In this document: positions 28,710 to 37,745 of the stretch, in pieces
How the letters are laid out: each line of letters starts with the position of its first letter
Position numbering within the stretch: the first letter of the stretch is position 1
Assembly (NCBI RefSeq): GCF_016864375.1
Contig: NZ_CP069354.1
Location: forward strand, 1,488,001 to 1,552,000
Direction of reading: 5' to 3'
Origin: Microvirga sp. VF16
GTDB taxonomy: Bacteria > Pseudomonadota > Alphaproteobacteria > Rhizobiales > Beijerinckiaceae
Length of the DNA: 64,000 bases
The notes under the pieces: model-generated
The model's database searches: none
What the model saw: only the letters and a program-made list of their open reading frames with translations
Told to the model about the DNA's origin: nothing
Translations under genes and position numbers: made by a program

Positions 28710-29510
28710 ATGAGTGCTCAGCAGGCCATATCCGGCGACGACATTCTGCTGCGCGAGGATCGGGATGGGGTAGTGACGCTCACGCTAAACCGCCCGGCCC
28801 AGTTCAATGCCCTGTCCGAGGAAATGCTGACGGCGCTTCAAGGTGCGCTGGACGATCTGAAGGTAGATGAGGCGGTTCGCTGCGTTGTGCTTGCCGCTTC
28901 CGGCAGGGCCTTCTGTGCGGGGCACGATCTCAAGCAGATGCGCGCCAATCCGCGTCAGGGCTACTATGAGGCGCTCTTCGCGCAATGCAGCCGGGTCATG
29001 CAGGGCATCGTCAATCTACCCGTGCCGGTGATCGCCCGCGTGCACGGCATGGCGACGGCCGCGGGTTGCCAGCTGGTCGCCTCCTGCGATCTCGCCGTTG
29101 CCGCGGAGAGCGCAACCTTTGCCGTTTCCGGCATCAATGTGGGGCTTTTCTGTTCCACGCCGGCCGTGGCGCTCTCCCGTAACGTATCGCCCAAGCATGC
29201 CTTCGACATGTTGGTGACGGGACGTTTCATTTCAGCCACTGAGGCTCTGTCCTTCGGTCTCATCAACAGAATCGCGCCGGATGCGGAGCTTGACCGCGCC
29301 GTTGCCGCGTTGTCATCCGACATCTGCGCCAAGAGCCCTGTCGCGATCCGCACGGGCAAGGCCATGTTCAGCCGTCAGCGCTCCATGGGCCTGGAGGAGG
29401 CCTACGCCTATGCGGGCAATGTCATGGCCTGCAACATGATGGCGGAAGATGCTGCCGAGGGCATCGATGCCTTCATCGCGAAGCGCAAACCCGTCTGGAA
29501 GGGACGTTGA
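28710..29510 (+). CDS. Enoyl-CoA hydratase/isomerase family protein
   Basis: A 266-residue crotonase-fold enzyme. The first CoA/oxyanion segment is FCAGHDL and the second HGMATAAGCQLVASCDLAVA; the usual catalytic Glu of hydratases is replaced here by Cys/Ser-rich sequence (GLFCSTPAVALSR), as in several enoyl-CoA hydratase-like proteins annotated ECHDC3-type. Catalysis of plain hydration is therefore not assured. ATGs at 28704 and 28710 are both possible; GGAGGA is best spaced for 28710. A divergent acyl-CoA ligase gene converges at its end, suggesting shared fatty-acid metabolism. Confidence 0.85.
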   Translation: MSAQQAISGDDILLREDRDGVVTLTLNRPAQFNALSEEMLTALQGALDDLKVDEAVRCVVLAASGRAFCAGHDLKQMRANPRQGYYEALFAQCSRVMQGIVNLPVPVIARVHGMATAAGCQLVASCDLAVAAESATFAVSGINVGLFCSTPAVALSRNVSPKHAFDMLVTGRFISATEALSFGLINRIAPDAELDRAVAALSSDICAKSPVAIRTGKAMFSRQRSMGLEEAYAYAGNVMACNMMAEDAAEGIDAFIAKRKPVWKGR

Positions 29511-29525
29511 TTAAGCGCCTCGTCT

Positions 29526-31166
29526 TCAACTCGTTGCCTTGTGAGCCCGTGCCATCTCGCGCAGCTGGAATTTCTGGATCTTGCCAGTGGAGGTTTTCGG
29601 GAGCTCCGTGAAGATCACGGTGCGCGGGCACTTGTAGGACGCCAAGTGCTGGCGGCACCATGCAATGATGTCCTCCGCCGAGACTGACTGATCGGGCTTC
29701 AGTTCCACAAAGGCGCAGGGCGTCTCGCCCCATTTTTCATCCGGCATCGCCACGACGGCCGCGGCCTGGATGGCGGGATGCTTGTAGAGAGCATCCTCCA
29801 CCTCGATGGAGGAGATATTCTCGCCGCCGGAAATGATGATGTCCTTGGAGCGGTCCTTCAGCTGCACATAGCCGTCAGGATATTTCACACCGAGATCGCC
29901 GGAATGGAACCAGCCACCCTCGAAGGCCTTCGTCGTGCCGGACGGGTTCTTGAGATAGCCCTTCATCACCACGTTGCCGCGGAACATGACCTCGCCGAGG
30001 GTTCGGCCATCTGCAGGTACCGGCTGCATGGTTTCCGGATCGAGCACGTCAAGCGCTTCAAGCACCGGATAACGCACGCCCTGACGGGCCTTCTTCGCCG
30101 CATAGCCGCCCGAGTCGAGCACATCCCACTCTTCATGCCATTCGTTGACGACCGCCGGACCATAGACCTCCGTCAGGCCGTAGAGATGCGTCACGTCGAA
30201 GCCTGCAGCCTTCATTGCGGCGAGCACGGCTTCCGGCGGCGGGGCCGCGGCGGTCATGAATTTGACCGTGTGGGGCAGGGAGCGCTTCTCGGGATCGGGC
30301 GCGTTGAGCAGTGTCGACATGACGATCGGTGCGCCGCACAGGTGCGTGACGTTATGGTCGGCGAGCGCGTCATACATGGGCTTCGCCCGCACGGTGCGCA
30401 GGCAGACATGGGTGCCCGCGACGATGGAGAGCGACCAGGGGAAGCACCAGCCGTTGCAGTGGAACATGGGAAGCGTCCACAGATAGACCGGGTGCTGTCC
30501 CATGCCGGCGGTGAGGATGTTGCCCAAGGCGAGGAGATAGGCGCCGCGATGGTGATAGACCACGCCTTTCGGATCGCCAGTGGTGCCGGACGTATAGTTC
30601 AGGGTGATCGCATCCCACTCGTCATGCGGCGGGCTCCAGGCGAAGTTCGGATCGCCTGCGGCGAGGAACTCCTCATATTCCATGGTGCCAAGCCGTTCGC
30701 CGGGGCCGGTGAATTCCGGATCGTCGTAATCGATGACGAGGGGTTTGACCGAGGACAGCTCAAGGGCCGCCTTGATGGTGGCCGAAAATTCCCGGTCCGT
30801 GATCAGCACCTTGGCTTCGCTGTGCTCAAGCGAAAAGGCGATGATCTTGGCGTCGAGGCGGGTGTTCAGCGTGTTGAGCACCGCGCCGGCCATGGGCACG
30901 CCGTAATGGCATTCGAGCATGGCCGGCGTGTTGGGGAGCATGACCGACACCGTGTCGCCGCGTCCGATCCCGCGCTGGGCGAGGGCCGAGGCCAAACGTC
31001 GGGAGCGGGCATAGAGGTCACGATAATTGCGCTTCAGGGCCCCATGAATCACAGCCGGGCGGTCCGGATGGACGCTTGCTGCACGTTCCAGGAAGGAAAG
31101 CGGCGTCAGCGGCTGATAATTCGCCGGGTTCTTGTCGAGGTTCGTGTCGTAGATCGTCGAGACCAC
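29526..31166 (-). CDS. Acyl-CoA synthetase (AMP-forming)
   Basis: A 546-residue ANL-superfamily ligase that activates a carboxylic acid to acyl-AMP and then acyl-CoA. The P-loop is YTSGTTGDPKGV, the adenylate-binding motif YGLTEVYGP, the hinge DRSKDIIISGGENIS, and the C-terminal catalytic Lys lies in PKTSTGKIQKF. Family pattern resembles medium-chain and methylmercaptopropionate-type ligases (DmdB-like), so long-chain specificity should not be assumed. It has its own upstream region of about 190 bp, most of it occupied by a palindromic repeat element. Confidence 0.9.
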   Translation of the reverse strand: MVSTIYDTNLDKNPANYQPLTPLSFLERAASVHPDRPAVIHGALKRNYRDLYARSRRLASALAQRGIGRGDTVSVMLPNTPAMLECHYGVPMAGAVLNTLNTRLDAKIIAFSLEHSEAKVLITDREFSATIKAALELSSVKPLVIDYDDPEFTGPGERLGTMEYEEFLAAGDPNFAWSPPHDEWDAITLNYTSGTTGDPKGVVYHHRGAYLLALGNILTAGMGQHPVYLWTLPMFHCNGWCFPWSLSIVAGTHVCLRTVRAKPMYDALADHNVTHLCGAPIVMSTLLNAPDPEKRSLPHTVKFMTAAAPPPEAVLAAMKAAGFDVTHLYGLTEVYGPAVVNEWHEEWDVLDSGGYAAKKARQGVRYPVLEALDVLDPETMQPVPADGRTLGEVMFRGNVVMKGYLKNPSGTTKAFEGGWFHSGDLGVKYPDGYVQLKDRSKDIIISGGENISSIEVEDALYKHPAIQAAAVVAMPDEKWGETPCAFVELKPDQSVSAEDIIAWCRQHLASYKCPRTVIFTELPKTSTGKIQKFQLREMARAHKATS

Positions 31167-31251
31167 TATCTTTCCTCCCCTTGGTGAGGAGTATCACCAA
31201 GGGGGAAGGGCCTGACAATCCTACGAAATGTCAGCGACTATGCCGGCCCTA

Positions 31252-31353
31252 GAGCATCGGACCCAGAAGTGGGGTCCACTTCTGGGTCCGATGCTCCTTC
31301 TCTTGGCTGGCGCATCCTTGGGCGCGGCCCTTCGGGTCCGCACGATGCGCTAG
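31252..31353. repeat. Dispersed extragenic palindromic repeat, copy 1
   Basis: A perfect 21-bp inverted repeat, arms 31252-31272 and 31276-31296 with a GGT loop. The right part (31335-31353) reads GGTCCGCACGATGCGCTAG. Sixteen bases of the palindrome (CTGGGTCCGATGCTCC) recur at 33988-34003, and the GGTCCGCAC-ATGCGCTA part recurs at 38851-38869. It lies directly downstream of eda and may also serve as its terminator. Confidence 0.75.
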
Positions 31354-31355
31354 GA

Positions 31356-32021
31356 TCATTCCTTCACGGACATGACTGCGCGTTGCGCCTTCGCTGTGAT
31401 CTCGCCCCAGGCCTGAGCGCGGATGTCGGAGGTCTGGCACACCCACGATCCGCCGACGGCCACCACATTCGACAGGGCCAGCCAGTCGCGGGCGTTCTTC
31501 TCGTCGATGCCGCCTGTCGGGCAGAAGCGTGCCTGCGGGAAGGGGCCCGCGAGAGCCTTCAGTGCCGGAATGCCGCCGGCTGCAACGGCCGGAAAGAACT
31601 TGACGGTCTGGAAGCCGTGGGCGAGGGCCGCCATGAGTTCGGACGCTGTAGCGATGCCGGGAATGAACGGCATCTCGCTCCGGCTTGCTGCTTCGAGCAG
31701 GTCCGGTGTCGCGCCCGGGCTCAAGGCATAGCGTGCGCCGAGCGACTGCGCGCGCTCCAGATCCTTCGGGGTCAGCACGGTCCCGATGCCGACGATGGCG
31801 TCCGGAACTTCCTTGATGATGGCGGCTGCCGAATCCGCCGCCGCCGGCGTGCGCAAAGTGATCTCCAGCAGCCGCAAGCCGCCCGCCACGAGAGCCTGGG
31901 CGAGGGGAACCGCATCCTCCACACGCTCGAGCGTGATGACCGGAACGATAGGACCGGCGCGGAGGAGGTCGGCGAGCTTCTTGTTGCGGGAGCCGGCGAG
32001 GTCCTTCTGGTCTTGAGGCAT
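31356..32021 (-). CDS. eda: KDPG/KHG aldolase
   Basis: A 221-residue class I aldolase that splits 2-keto-3-deoxy-6-phosphogluconate to pyruvate and glyceraldehyde 3-phosphate in the Entner-Doudoroff pathway. Glu in LEITLRT and the Schiff-base Lys in TVKFFPA are both present, as is the phosphate-binding PTGGID. The ATG at 32021 is 8 nt after AGGAG. It lies 37 bp after kdgK, so the two supply consecutive steps from 2-keto-3-deoxygluconate. Confidence 0.93.
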   Translation of the reverse strand: MPQDQKDLAGSRNKKLADLLRAGPIVPVITLERVEDAVPLAQALVAGGLRLLEITLRTPAAADSAAAIIKEVPDAIVGIGTVLTPKDLERAQSLGARYALSPGATPDLLEAASRSEMPFIPGIATASELMAALAHGFQTVKFFPAVAAGGIPALKALAGPFPQARFCPTGGIDEKNARDWLALSNVVAVGGSWVCQTSDIRAQAWGEITAKAQRAVMSVKE

Positions 32022-32058
32022 GGGAGGAACTCCTCGTGTGGAGATTGGCAAGAAAGGC

Positions 32059-32955
32059 TTATGGCATTGCGTCGCGCGGGATGATCGCGCCGCGGTAGCG
32101 CACGACCTGGCCGGCAAGGCGGTGGCCTGCCGCAGCAGCAGCTTGTGGGCCCTTGCCTGACAGGCGCGCGTTCAGATAGGCCGCCGCGAAGCTGTCGCCG
32201 GCCGCCGTGGTGTCGACCACATCGTCGGCAGACTCGCCCGGCACGACGATATCCTCACCTTGCGACAGGACACGGCAGGTCAGATCGGGATATTTGAGCA
32301 CGATTTCGGCCCTGTCGGAGAAGGCCAGGAGTTTATCCACACCGCTCTTGCCGAAGAGGAGATCGAGGTCTTCAGTCGAGGCGAGAATAATGTCGGCATG
32401 CTCAAAGGCCTGACGGAAGGCAGCCCGAGCGATGTCCGGATCGGGCCAGCCGCGCGGGCGGAAGTTCGTGTCGAAAGCCACGCGCCCGCCTTTGGACCGC
32501 GCGGCGCGAAGCACGTTGAACAGGCGTTCCCGTCCATTGTCTCCGTACAGAGAAAGGGAGATGCCTGAGAGATAGATGAGGTCGTATGTGCCGATAGCAT
32601 CAATGATATTCTCGGCTTCAGGCGCCTGGAACAGCAGGCGTGCGGCAGCAGACTCGCGCCAGTAGGAGAATCGGCGTTCGCCTTTCGGATCGGTCTGGAT
32701 GATGTAGAGTCCCGGAAGACGCCCCGGCAGGCGCAGCACGCGTTGTGTCCCAACGCCTTCTGCGTTCCAGGCCGCGATCAGCTCCTCGCTCCAGCTGTCG
32801 TCGCCGAGCGCGGTGATGTAGTCGGTCTGGGTTCCCAGGCGAGCCAGATAGACGGCGGTGTTGAACGTGTCGCCGCCATAGCCGCGGGATAGCCGGCCGT
32901 CGGCCTCCTCCCGAAGCTCGATCATGCACTCTCCGATGCAGGCGACCTTTGTCAT
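32059..32955 (-). CDS. kdgK: 2-dehydro-3-deoxygluconokinase (PfkB family)
   Basis: A 298-residue sugar kinase. The N-terminal GGDTFNTAVYLARLG segment is the KDG-kinase form of the PfkB substrate motif and the C-terminal DTTAAGDSFAAAYL carries the catalytic Asp and anion hole. It phosphorylates KDG for the adjacent aldolase. The open frame reaches 33063, but the ATG at 32955 gives the family start MTKVACIGECMIEL. Some relatives also accept other 2-keto-3-deoxy sugars. Confidence 0.9.
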   Translation of the reverse strand: MTKVACIGECMIELREEADGRLSRGYGGDTFNTAVYLARLGTQTDYITALGDDSWSEELIAAWNAEGVGTQRVLRLPGRLPGLYIIQTDPKGERRFSYWRESAAARLLFQAPEAENIIDAIGTYDLIYLSGISLSLYGDNGRERLFNVLRAARSKGGRVAFDTNFRPRGWPDPDIARAAFRQAFEHADIILASTEDLDLLFGKSGVDKLLAFSDRAEIVLKYPDLTCRVLSQGEDIVVPGESADDVVDTTAAGDSFAAAYLNARLSGKGPQAAAAAGHRLAGQVVRYRGAIIPRDAMP

Positions 32956-33367
32956 GTTTTCACCGTGGCGTTTCCCGAATGTGGCGAGCTTAAGCTCGTT
33001 AATCGATCCAATACCCGCAAAGCTGCCATTTTGCGACAGGGGAAGTGACATCAAATTTTCCACTGATGTCCAGCCCCTAAGTACCCGAAAAGGTCAGGCA
33101 ATCACGGGATAACTCGCCTCCGATCTTCAAGAAGCCGTTCTGCCAGTGATGTTTCTTTGCATTCAAGCCGCTCCGGCCTCGTTCAGGGTTTGGCTGCAGA
33201 GCACCATTAGGGCCCTAGAGGCAGCAATCAGGCCCGAATTGACGAGAAATCGACAAGTAATTCTTACTATTATGCGGAAACCGAGCTTTGCCATCTTTAA
33301 TTCTTGGCTGAACGCGTTATGGAGATTCTGCTGTCTTACGCATTCACCATCTACAAAGGAGTTTCTG
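32956..33367. other. 412-bp gene-free stretch between kdgK and the HU gene
   Basis: Contains the divergent promoters. A TTGACG at 33239-33244 followed by A/T-rich sequence (ATTCTTACTATTATG) is a candidate start region for the HU gene, though the spacing to the best -10-like hexamer is long. A small inverted repeat AGTAA-TTC-TTACT lies at 33256-33268. No gene is seen. Confidence 0.45.
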
Positions 33368-33817
33368 ATGGCCAAGACTGCAACCAAAGTTTCCAAGAAG
33401 GCTCCGGCCAAGAAGGCCGCGGCGCCGAAGGCTGCAGCAAAGGCATCGAAGGCTGCCAAGGCACCTGCAAAGGCTGCGAAGGCACCGGCGAAGAAGGCGT
33501 CTGTGAAGAAGGTCGCGAAGGCTTCCTCCTCGGCGTCGTCTCCGATCCTGACGCTGCGCCACATCGCAGAGAAGATCTCCGAGCTGCACGAGCTTCCCAA
33601 GCGCCAAGCTAACGAGCTGATGACCCAGGTGGTCGAGATGATCACCAAGAGCCTGAAGAAGGGTGACAAGATTCGCCTGTCCGGCCTCGGCATCCTGCAG
33701 GTGCGCAAGCGCGCCGCTCGCATGGGCCGCAATCCTCAGACCGGCGAGCCGGTGAAGATCAAGGCCTCGAAGAAGATCGCCTTCCGCGCGGCCAAGGACC
33801 TCAAGGAAGCCATCTAA
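33368..33817 (+). CDS. HU-family DNA-binding protein with Ala/Lys-rich N-terminal arm
   Basis: A 149-residue nucleoid protein. Residues 1-58 are a disordered Ala/Lys/Pro arm resembling eukaryotic histone H1 tails (repeats such as AKAPAKAAKAPAKK); residues 59-149 are an HU/IHF fold with the DNA-clamping loop (RKRAARMGRNPQTGEPVKI). Standard HU is about 90 residues. AAAGGAG lies 6 nt before the ATG, indicating strong translation. The much longer upstream open frame is not supported. A strong terminator follows at 33881. Confidence 0.93.
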   Translation: MAKTATKVSKKAPAKKAAAPKAAAKASKAAKAPAKAAKAPAKKASVKKVAKASSSASSPILTLRHIAEKISELHELPKRQANELMTQVVEMITKSLKKGDKIRLSGLGILQVRKRAARMGRNPQTGEPVKIKASKKIAFRAAKDLKEAI

Positions 33818-33880
33818 TCTTCCGGCGCATGGAAAACCGCCTCGCGTGTTTTCCGATCAATCGAGCAGTTGGTTCGATGC

Positions 33881-33916
33881 AAAGAGCAAGGCAGGCTACC
33901 TGCCTTGCTCTTTTTG
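33881..33916 (+). terminator. Strong intrinsic terminator after HU
   Basis: AAAGAGCAAGGCAGG (33881-33895) and its exact complement (33899-33913) form a 15-bp stem with a CTA loop, followed by TTGTTT. Confidence 0.9.
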
Positions 33917-33987
33917 TTTATGGACGCGTATCCTCTTGCCGGGATCGGGCATCTCCGTTTCAGGGGCGGTCCGGCTGTCTCTCTCAG

Positions 33988-34112
33988 CTGGGTCCGATGC
34001 TCCAGCTCTTGAAGAGCGCATTGTTGGGAGCGGAGCCGGAGGTCCGCGTCACCGACCCTAAGGGCCACGTCAGCGAAAACCGGATCCACTTTTCCTTGCG
34101 ACGCGCTAGAAC
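33988..34112. repeat. Dispersed extragenic repeat, copy 2 (degenerate)
   Basis: CTGGGTCCGATGCTCC (33988-34003) is identical to part of copy 1, and GGATCCACTTTT (34082-34093) is identical to part of copy 3 at 38821. It ends with GCGACGCGCTAGAAC, immediately before the start codon of the extensin-like gene. Confidence 0.6.
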
Positions 34113-34118
34113 AGAGTT

Positions 34119-34868
34119 GTGCAGACTGATCAGCCCCAACCGCAGCGCCGCTCGCGAATCGCCCGGGTCATTCTCGGTCGGTTGGCTCTTTCGATCCTCC
34201 TGGGGCTCGGGATCGTCGGCGGATTGATCTGGGGCGAGGTCATTGCAATTCCAAACCGCCTCAATCCATTCACGCCCTTGCGCATCGCCGACGATGTCAG
34301 CTGGCTGACGCGTCTCAAGCTCTCCCGTCTCGAGCGGGATGGCGCGCAATGCCGTGCGGTTCTGAGGGAAGCGTCCGTCTCGCACAGATCCGTGCCGGAT
34401 CGTGCCATGGAGCAGGGATGCGGTCTCTCCGATGCCGTTGAAGTGTCGAGATCCTCGGTGGGCTTGAACCAAGAGTTCACGGCGACCTGCCCGCTCGCGG
34501 TGGCCTGGGCGCTGTTCGAGGCACATACCTTACGTCCGGCCGCGCGGCAGCATTTCGGGCAGAACGTGGCGCGGGTCACGCATTTCGGCACTTATGCCTG
34601 CCGTAATGTCAATCATCGTGCGGGCGGCCGGCGCAGCGAGCATGCGACCGCCAATGCCATCGACATCGCCGGCTTCGTTCTGGCGGATGGGCAGCAGATT
34701 ACAGTGAAGGCCGACTGGGCGGGGAGCAACGCGCACCGGGTGGCGTTCCTGCGCGCCCTGAGAGGTGGAGCGTGCAACTTCTTCGATGTCGTGCTCAGCC
34801 CCGACTATAATGAGGCTCACCACGATCATTTCCATTTCGACATGGGATCCTACCGGGCCTGCCGGTGA
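34119..34868 (+). CDS. Extensin-like C-terminal domain protein (membrane-anchored)
   Basis: A 249-residue protein. A hydrophobic helix at about 17-40 anchors it to the inner membrane, and the rest should face the periplasm. The C-terminal domain belongs to the bacterial extensin-like family, which shares the metal-site layout of LAS/M15 peptidases: RSEHATANAIDIAGF (His and Asp) and HHDHFHFDMG. It may cleave or bind peptidoglycan; catalysis is inferred. The GTG start has only a weak ribosome site and lies directly after the repeat, so the N-terminus is uncertain. Confidence 0.8.
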   Translation: MQTDQPQPQRRSRIARVILGRLALSILLGLGIVGGLIWGEVIAIPNRLNPFTPLRIADDVSWLTRLKLSRLERDGAQCRAVLREASVSHRSVPDRAMEQGCGLSDAVEVSRSSVGLNQEFTATCPLAVAWALFEAHTLRPAARQHFGQNVARVTHFGTYACRNVNHRAGGRRSEHATANAIDIAGFVLADGQQITVKADWAGSNAHRVAFLRALRGGACNFFDVVLSPDYNEAHHDHFHFDMGSYRACR

Positions 34869-34907
34869 GGACCCGGATCGAAGACGATTCCCGACAGAGA
34901 ACGAGGA

Positions 34908-35147
34908 TCAGTTGAACGCGTAGCTCGGGGCCTCGCCCATCTGGGCGGCCTTGGCTGCCAGCAGCAGTGCTTCGCCGAGCTCCCGGGCATGCTCGGGCGT
35001 CATGGCGACAGGCATCTGGCGGCGAATGCCGCGCTCGTATTCCTCAGGCGTGGTCGCGAGTTCGATCACCATCATCGCATCGCGGCCATCGAGGGTGCCG
35101 ACGGAGAAGCTGGTGAGAGCGCCGATCAGGTCCATATCCGGTTTCAT
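34908..35147 (-). CDS. Small conserved-looking protein of unknown function
   Basis: A 79-residue acidic soluble protein that I do not recognise. It has no signal peptide, Cys or evident motif; the C-terminal half is helical (TPEHARELGEALLLAAKAAQMGE). AAGGGG lies upstream of the ATG and codon use looks like the neighbours, which supports a real gene. It sits between the extensin-like gene and the DUF1194 gene on the opposite strand. Confidence 0.6.
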   Translation of the reverse strand: MKPDMDLIGALTSFSVGTLDGRDAMMVIELATTPEEYERGIRRQMPVAMTPEHARELGEALLLAAKAAQMGEAPSYAFN

Positions 35148-35406
35148 TGTTTGCCCCTTGCGTAGCGTAAGAGATTTTTACCCGAAACGCCCACCCCCTG
35201 TCTGCTCTGCGTATAGAGAGTGGATTTTGTTACGTTTCCTCAGGGCCGGTATTTCTCAACTTGGCCGCTTTCACGGCACCTTGGCGCCAATCGCCGCAGT
35301 AGAGCCAGAAGCCGCTCGGCCGAAGCATCAAAAGCCGGATTGGAGCGTTGACAGACAATAAACTTGGCAGCGGTCGACGGATCGAGGGCTGGGAGCGGAG
35401 GTGATC

Positions 35407-36219
35407 ATGGCGAATAGGTTCCTGAGTACTCTCGCGTTTTTTCTGCTGGCCGGTGATGTTCTTGCGGGCAGCCCCAGCGTTCCGGAAACCCAGCTCGATG
35501 TTGCTCTCGTCATTGCAGTCGATGTCTCGTCATCCATGGAGAGCGAGGAACAGGGCATTCAGCGTGAAGGCTTCATCGACGCATTCCGTTCGTCTCTCGT
35601 CCATGAGGCTGTCGAGAATGGGCCGCATGGCCGCATTGCCGTCACTTATGTCGAATGGTCAGGTGTGAAGGACCAAAGGGTCATCGTGCCCTGGACGGTC
35701 ATCGATAGCCCTGAGAAGGCGAGGTCATTTTCCAACCAGCTTGCCTATCAGCCCATTCGTCAGGCGGGAATGACTTCGATCTCCGGCATCATCGACCACA
35801 GCCGCAAGCTCTTCGAGCAATTGGGCGGCGCTCCGGTTCGCCGTGTCATCGACATATCGGGAGACGGCCCCAACAACGATGGCCGCCACGTCGTCTATGC
35901 GCGCGATGAGGCCGTTGCGGACGGCATCATCATCAACGGCCTGCCGATCATGTTCAAGCGAGCCTCGGGCAGCACGGAGCTAGAGGATCTTGATCTCTAC
36001 TTCAAGGAATGCGTCATCGGCGGTGTCGGTTCCTTCGTGCTGCCTCTGCACGATCCCGAACAATTCGCCATGGTTGTTCGAACGAAGATCATGCGCGAGA
36101 TCGCAGGAATCGATGACAAGCGATCCCTGATCGTCCCGACCCAGCTAGGAAGCATGAACTGCATCACGGGCGAACGGCGCAGGCAGGAGGATCTGCTGAG
36201 CCAGGAGAAGAAACCCTAA
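35407..36219 (+). CDS. DUF1194 protein with von Willebrand factor A domain
   Basis: A 270-residue secreted protein. A signal peptide ends at about residue 20 (GDVLAGS). The body is a vWA domain with the metal-ion-dependent adhesion motif DVSSS at 39-43 and a later Thr in TSISGIID. DUF1194 proteins are common in Hyphomicrobiales; their function is unknown, with metal-dependent ligand binding implied by the motif. GGAG lies 6 nt before the ATG at 35407; a GTG six bases upstream is within the ribosome site. Confidence 0.85.
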   Translation: MANRFLSTLAFFLLAGDVLAGSPSVPETQLDVALVIAVDVSSSMESEEQGIQREGFIDAFRSSLVHEAVENGPHGRIAVTYVEWSGVKDQRVIVPWTVIDSPEKARSFSNQLAYQPIRQAGMTSISGIIDHSRKLFEQLGGAPVRRVIDISGDGPNNDGRHVVYARDEAVADGIIINGLPIMFKRASGSTELEDLDLYFKECVIGGVGSFVLPLHDPEQFAMVVRTKIMREIAGIDDKRSLIVPTQLGSMNCITGERRRQEDLLSQEKKP

Positions 36220-36220
36220 C

Positions 36221-36248
36221 GAGCCAAGCGCCAAGTGACGCTTGGCTC
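36221..36248. terminator. Hairpin between convergent genes
   Basis: GAGCCAAGCG (36221-36230) and CGCTTGGCTC (36239-36248) form a 10-bp stem between the DUF1194 gene and the esterase gene. No T-run is present on either side; it may block read-through in both directions. Confidence 0.5.
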
Positions 36249-36284
36249 CTAGAGGCGCCGACGCTGCTCCCGACTCCGAGGCGC

Positions 36285-37511
36285 TCACTTCATCAGGCCT
36301 GCCGCCCTGAGGGCCTTCGTGATCACCGAGCCGATGTCCAGATGCGAGGAGGCCGATTGCCGGCTCTGCTGCTGCGGCTTGCGTGCGGCAGCCTCCGCTT
36401 TCGGCGCTTCCGCCTCAGCCGGAAAAACGTGAAGAACTGTTTCCGCTCCTTGCAGAGTGCGTTCTTGCAGAGTGCGTTTAGGTTCCGGACGATCCCAGGT
36501 CTTGCTTCCGGCTGACTTCGTCAGCCCCCAGAATTTCGCAATCTGATAGCTCGATGATATGCCGACATCGAGAAGAAAGGGGCCTGCTGCGCCGTAGCTG
36601 TTTTCATCGTTGCCGATGGCCAGCGGTGTGCCATGCGCCATGCCGGTGATGACGTATTCCTCGATGACCTCCTCGCCTGCCGCATCGGTCCAGGCGCGCC
36701 TGGGATAGCCGTTCACGATATCGCTGTGGCTCGGATCGGCTTGAAGACCATGGATGTTCGTCCATTGCTTGATGATTTCACCTGCATTCATCGGTTTGAC
36801 CGTCGCATCGGCGCTGCCGTGCCAGACGGAGATCTTCGGCCAAGGGCCCTCGTGGGTGGAGGCGCTTCGCACGAGGTCGCCCCACTCGTCTGCCGTGCGC
36901 GTCTGGCCCTGGAACATACACTCGAAGGCCTCCGGAACGCTGGTGGCGCAGCGATAGGGAAGGCCCGCGATGATGGCCCCGCCGGCGAACACTTCCGGAT
37001 AGGCTGCGAGCATGGTTGCGGTCATCGCTCCGCCGGCCGAGAGTCCGGTGACGAAGATACGGCTGCGATCGACACCATGTTGCTGAACGGCGTGGTCGAC
37101 CATCTGTCGGATCGAGTGAGCCTCGCCGCGGTTGCGTTCGATGTCGCCGAGTTGAAACCAGTTGAAGCACCGCTTCGGATTGTTGGCCTCCTGCTGTTCC
37201 GCATAGAGAAGAACGAATCCATAGCGATCCGCGAGCGCCGACCAGCCTGAGCCGCGATCGTATCCGGAAGCCGTCTGCGTGCATCCATGCAGGACGACCA
37301 CGAGAGCCGGCGAGAGCGGAAGGTCTTCCGGAACGTAAGTCAGCATTCGCAGGTTGCCGGGATTGGAGCCAAAACCGGTGACCTCCGTCAGCCGGCTTGG
37401 CATCGATGAACTCTCGAACGCGGTGGCGGCCGCACTCGACGCCTTCATCATGGTTTCCCATTGGCGTCGGTAATGAGCCAATTGGCGAATCATCTGCCCT
37501 AAGCGCTGCAT
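36285..37511 (-). CDS. PHB-depolymerase-family esterase
   Basis: A 408-residue alpha/beta-hydrolase of the short-chain polyhydroxyalkanoate depolymerase type. The oxyanion-hole segment VVVLHGCTQTASGYD is at about 71-85, the lipase box GLSAGG places Ser158, and the catalytic His is likely in GMAHGTPL. No clear signal peptide is seen, so an intracellular polyester or carbohydrate ester could be the substrate. The last 60 residues are a low-complexity linker ending in a short helix, DIGSVITKALRAAGLMK, reminiscent of a small targeting tail. Confidence 0.85.
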   Translation of the reverse strand: MQRLGQMIRQLAHYRRQWETMMKASSAAATAFESSSMPSRLTEVTGFGSNPGNLRMLTYVPEDLPLSPALVVVLHGCTQTASGYDRGSGWSALADRYGFVLLYAEQQEANNPKRCFNWFQLGDIERNRGEAHSIRQMVDHAVQQHGVDRSRIFVTGLSAGGAMTATMLAAYPEVFAGGAIIAGLPYRCATSVPEAFECMFQGQTRTADEWGDLVRSASTHEGPWPKISVWHGSADATVKPMNAGEIIKQWTNIHGLQADPSHSDIVNGYPRRAWTDAAGEEVIEEYVITGMAHGTPLAIGNDENSYGAAGPFLLDVGISSSYQIAKFWGLTKSAGSKTWDRPEPKRTLQERTLQGAETVLHVFPAEAEAPKAEAAARKPQQQSRQSASSHLDIGSVITKALRAAGLMK

Positions 37512-37745
37512 GATGGCGGGGCCCTTTCGGTAAGGAGTTATCTCAAAGCTTAACGCCTCATATGGGGACTATGTTGCGGCGCACAATATGTTTGCTGCAA
37601 TGCAATATTGCAAGCGATGCATTCAGGACAACTCACTCTCTCAGCTTGGCCGTTTCTTGACTGAGATCAATGCTGCGACGAACGGTCCCGGCTAATCGCC
37701 CTGTGTCCGCCTGTCGGATGAAATGCCTTTGCAAGGACCAAGATC

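Larger units (their letters stand above)
33818..34118. other. 301-bp gene-free stretch with terminator and repeat
   Basis: Holds the HU terminator (33881-33916) and the second copy of the dispersed repeat (about 33988-34112). No gene is visible; the promoter for the extensin-like gene is not obvious. Confidence 0.6.
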
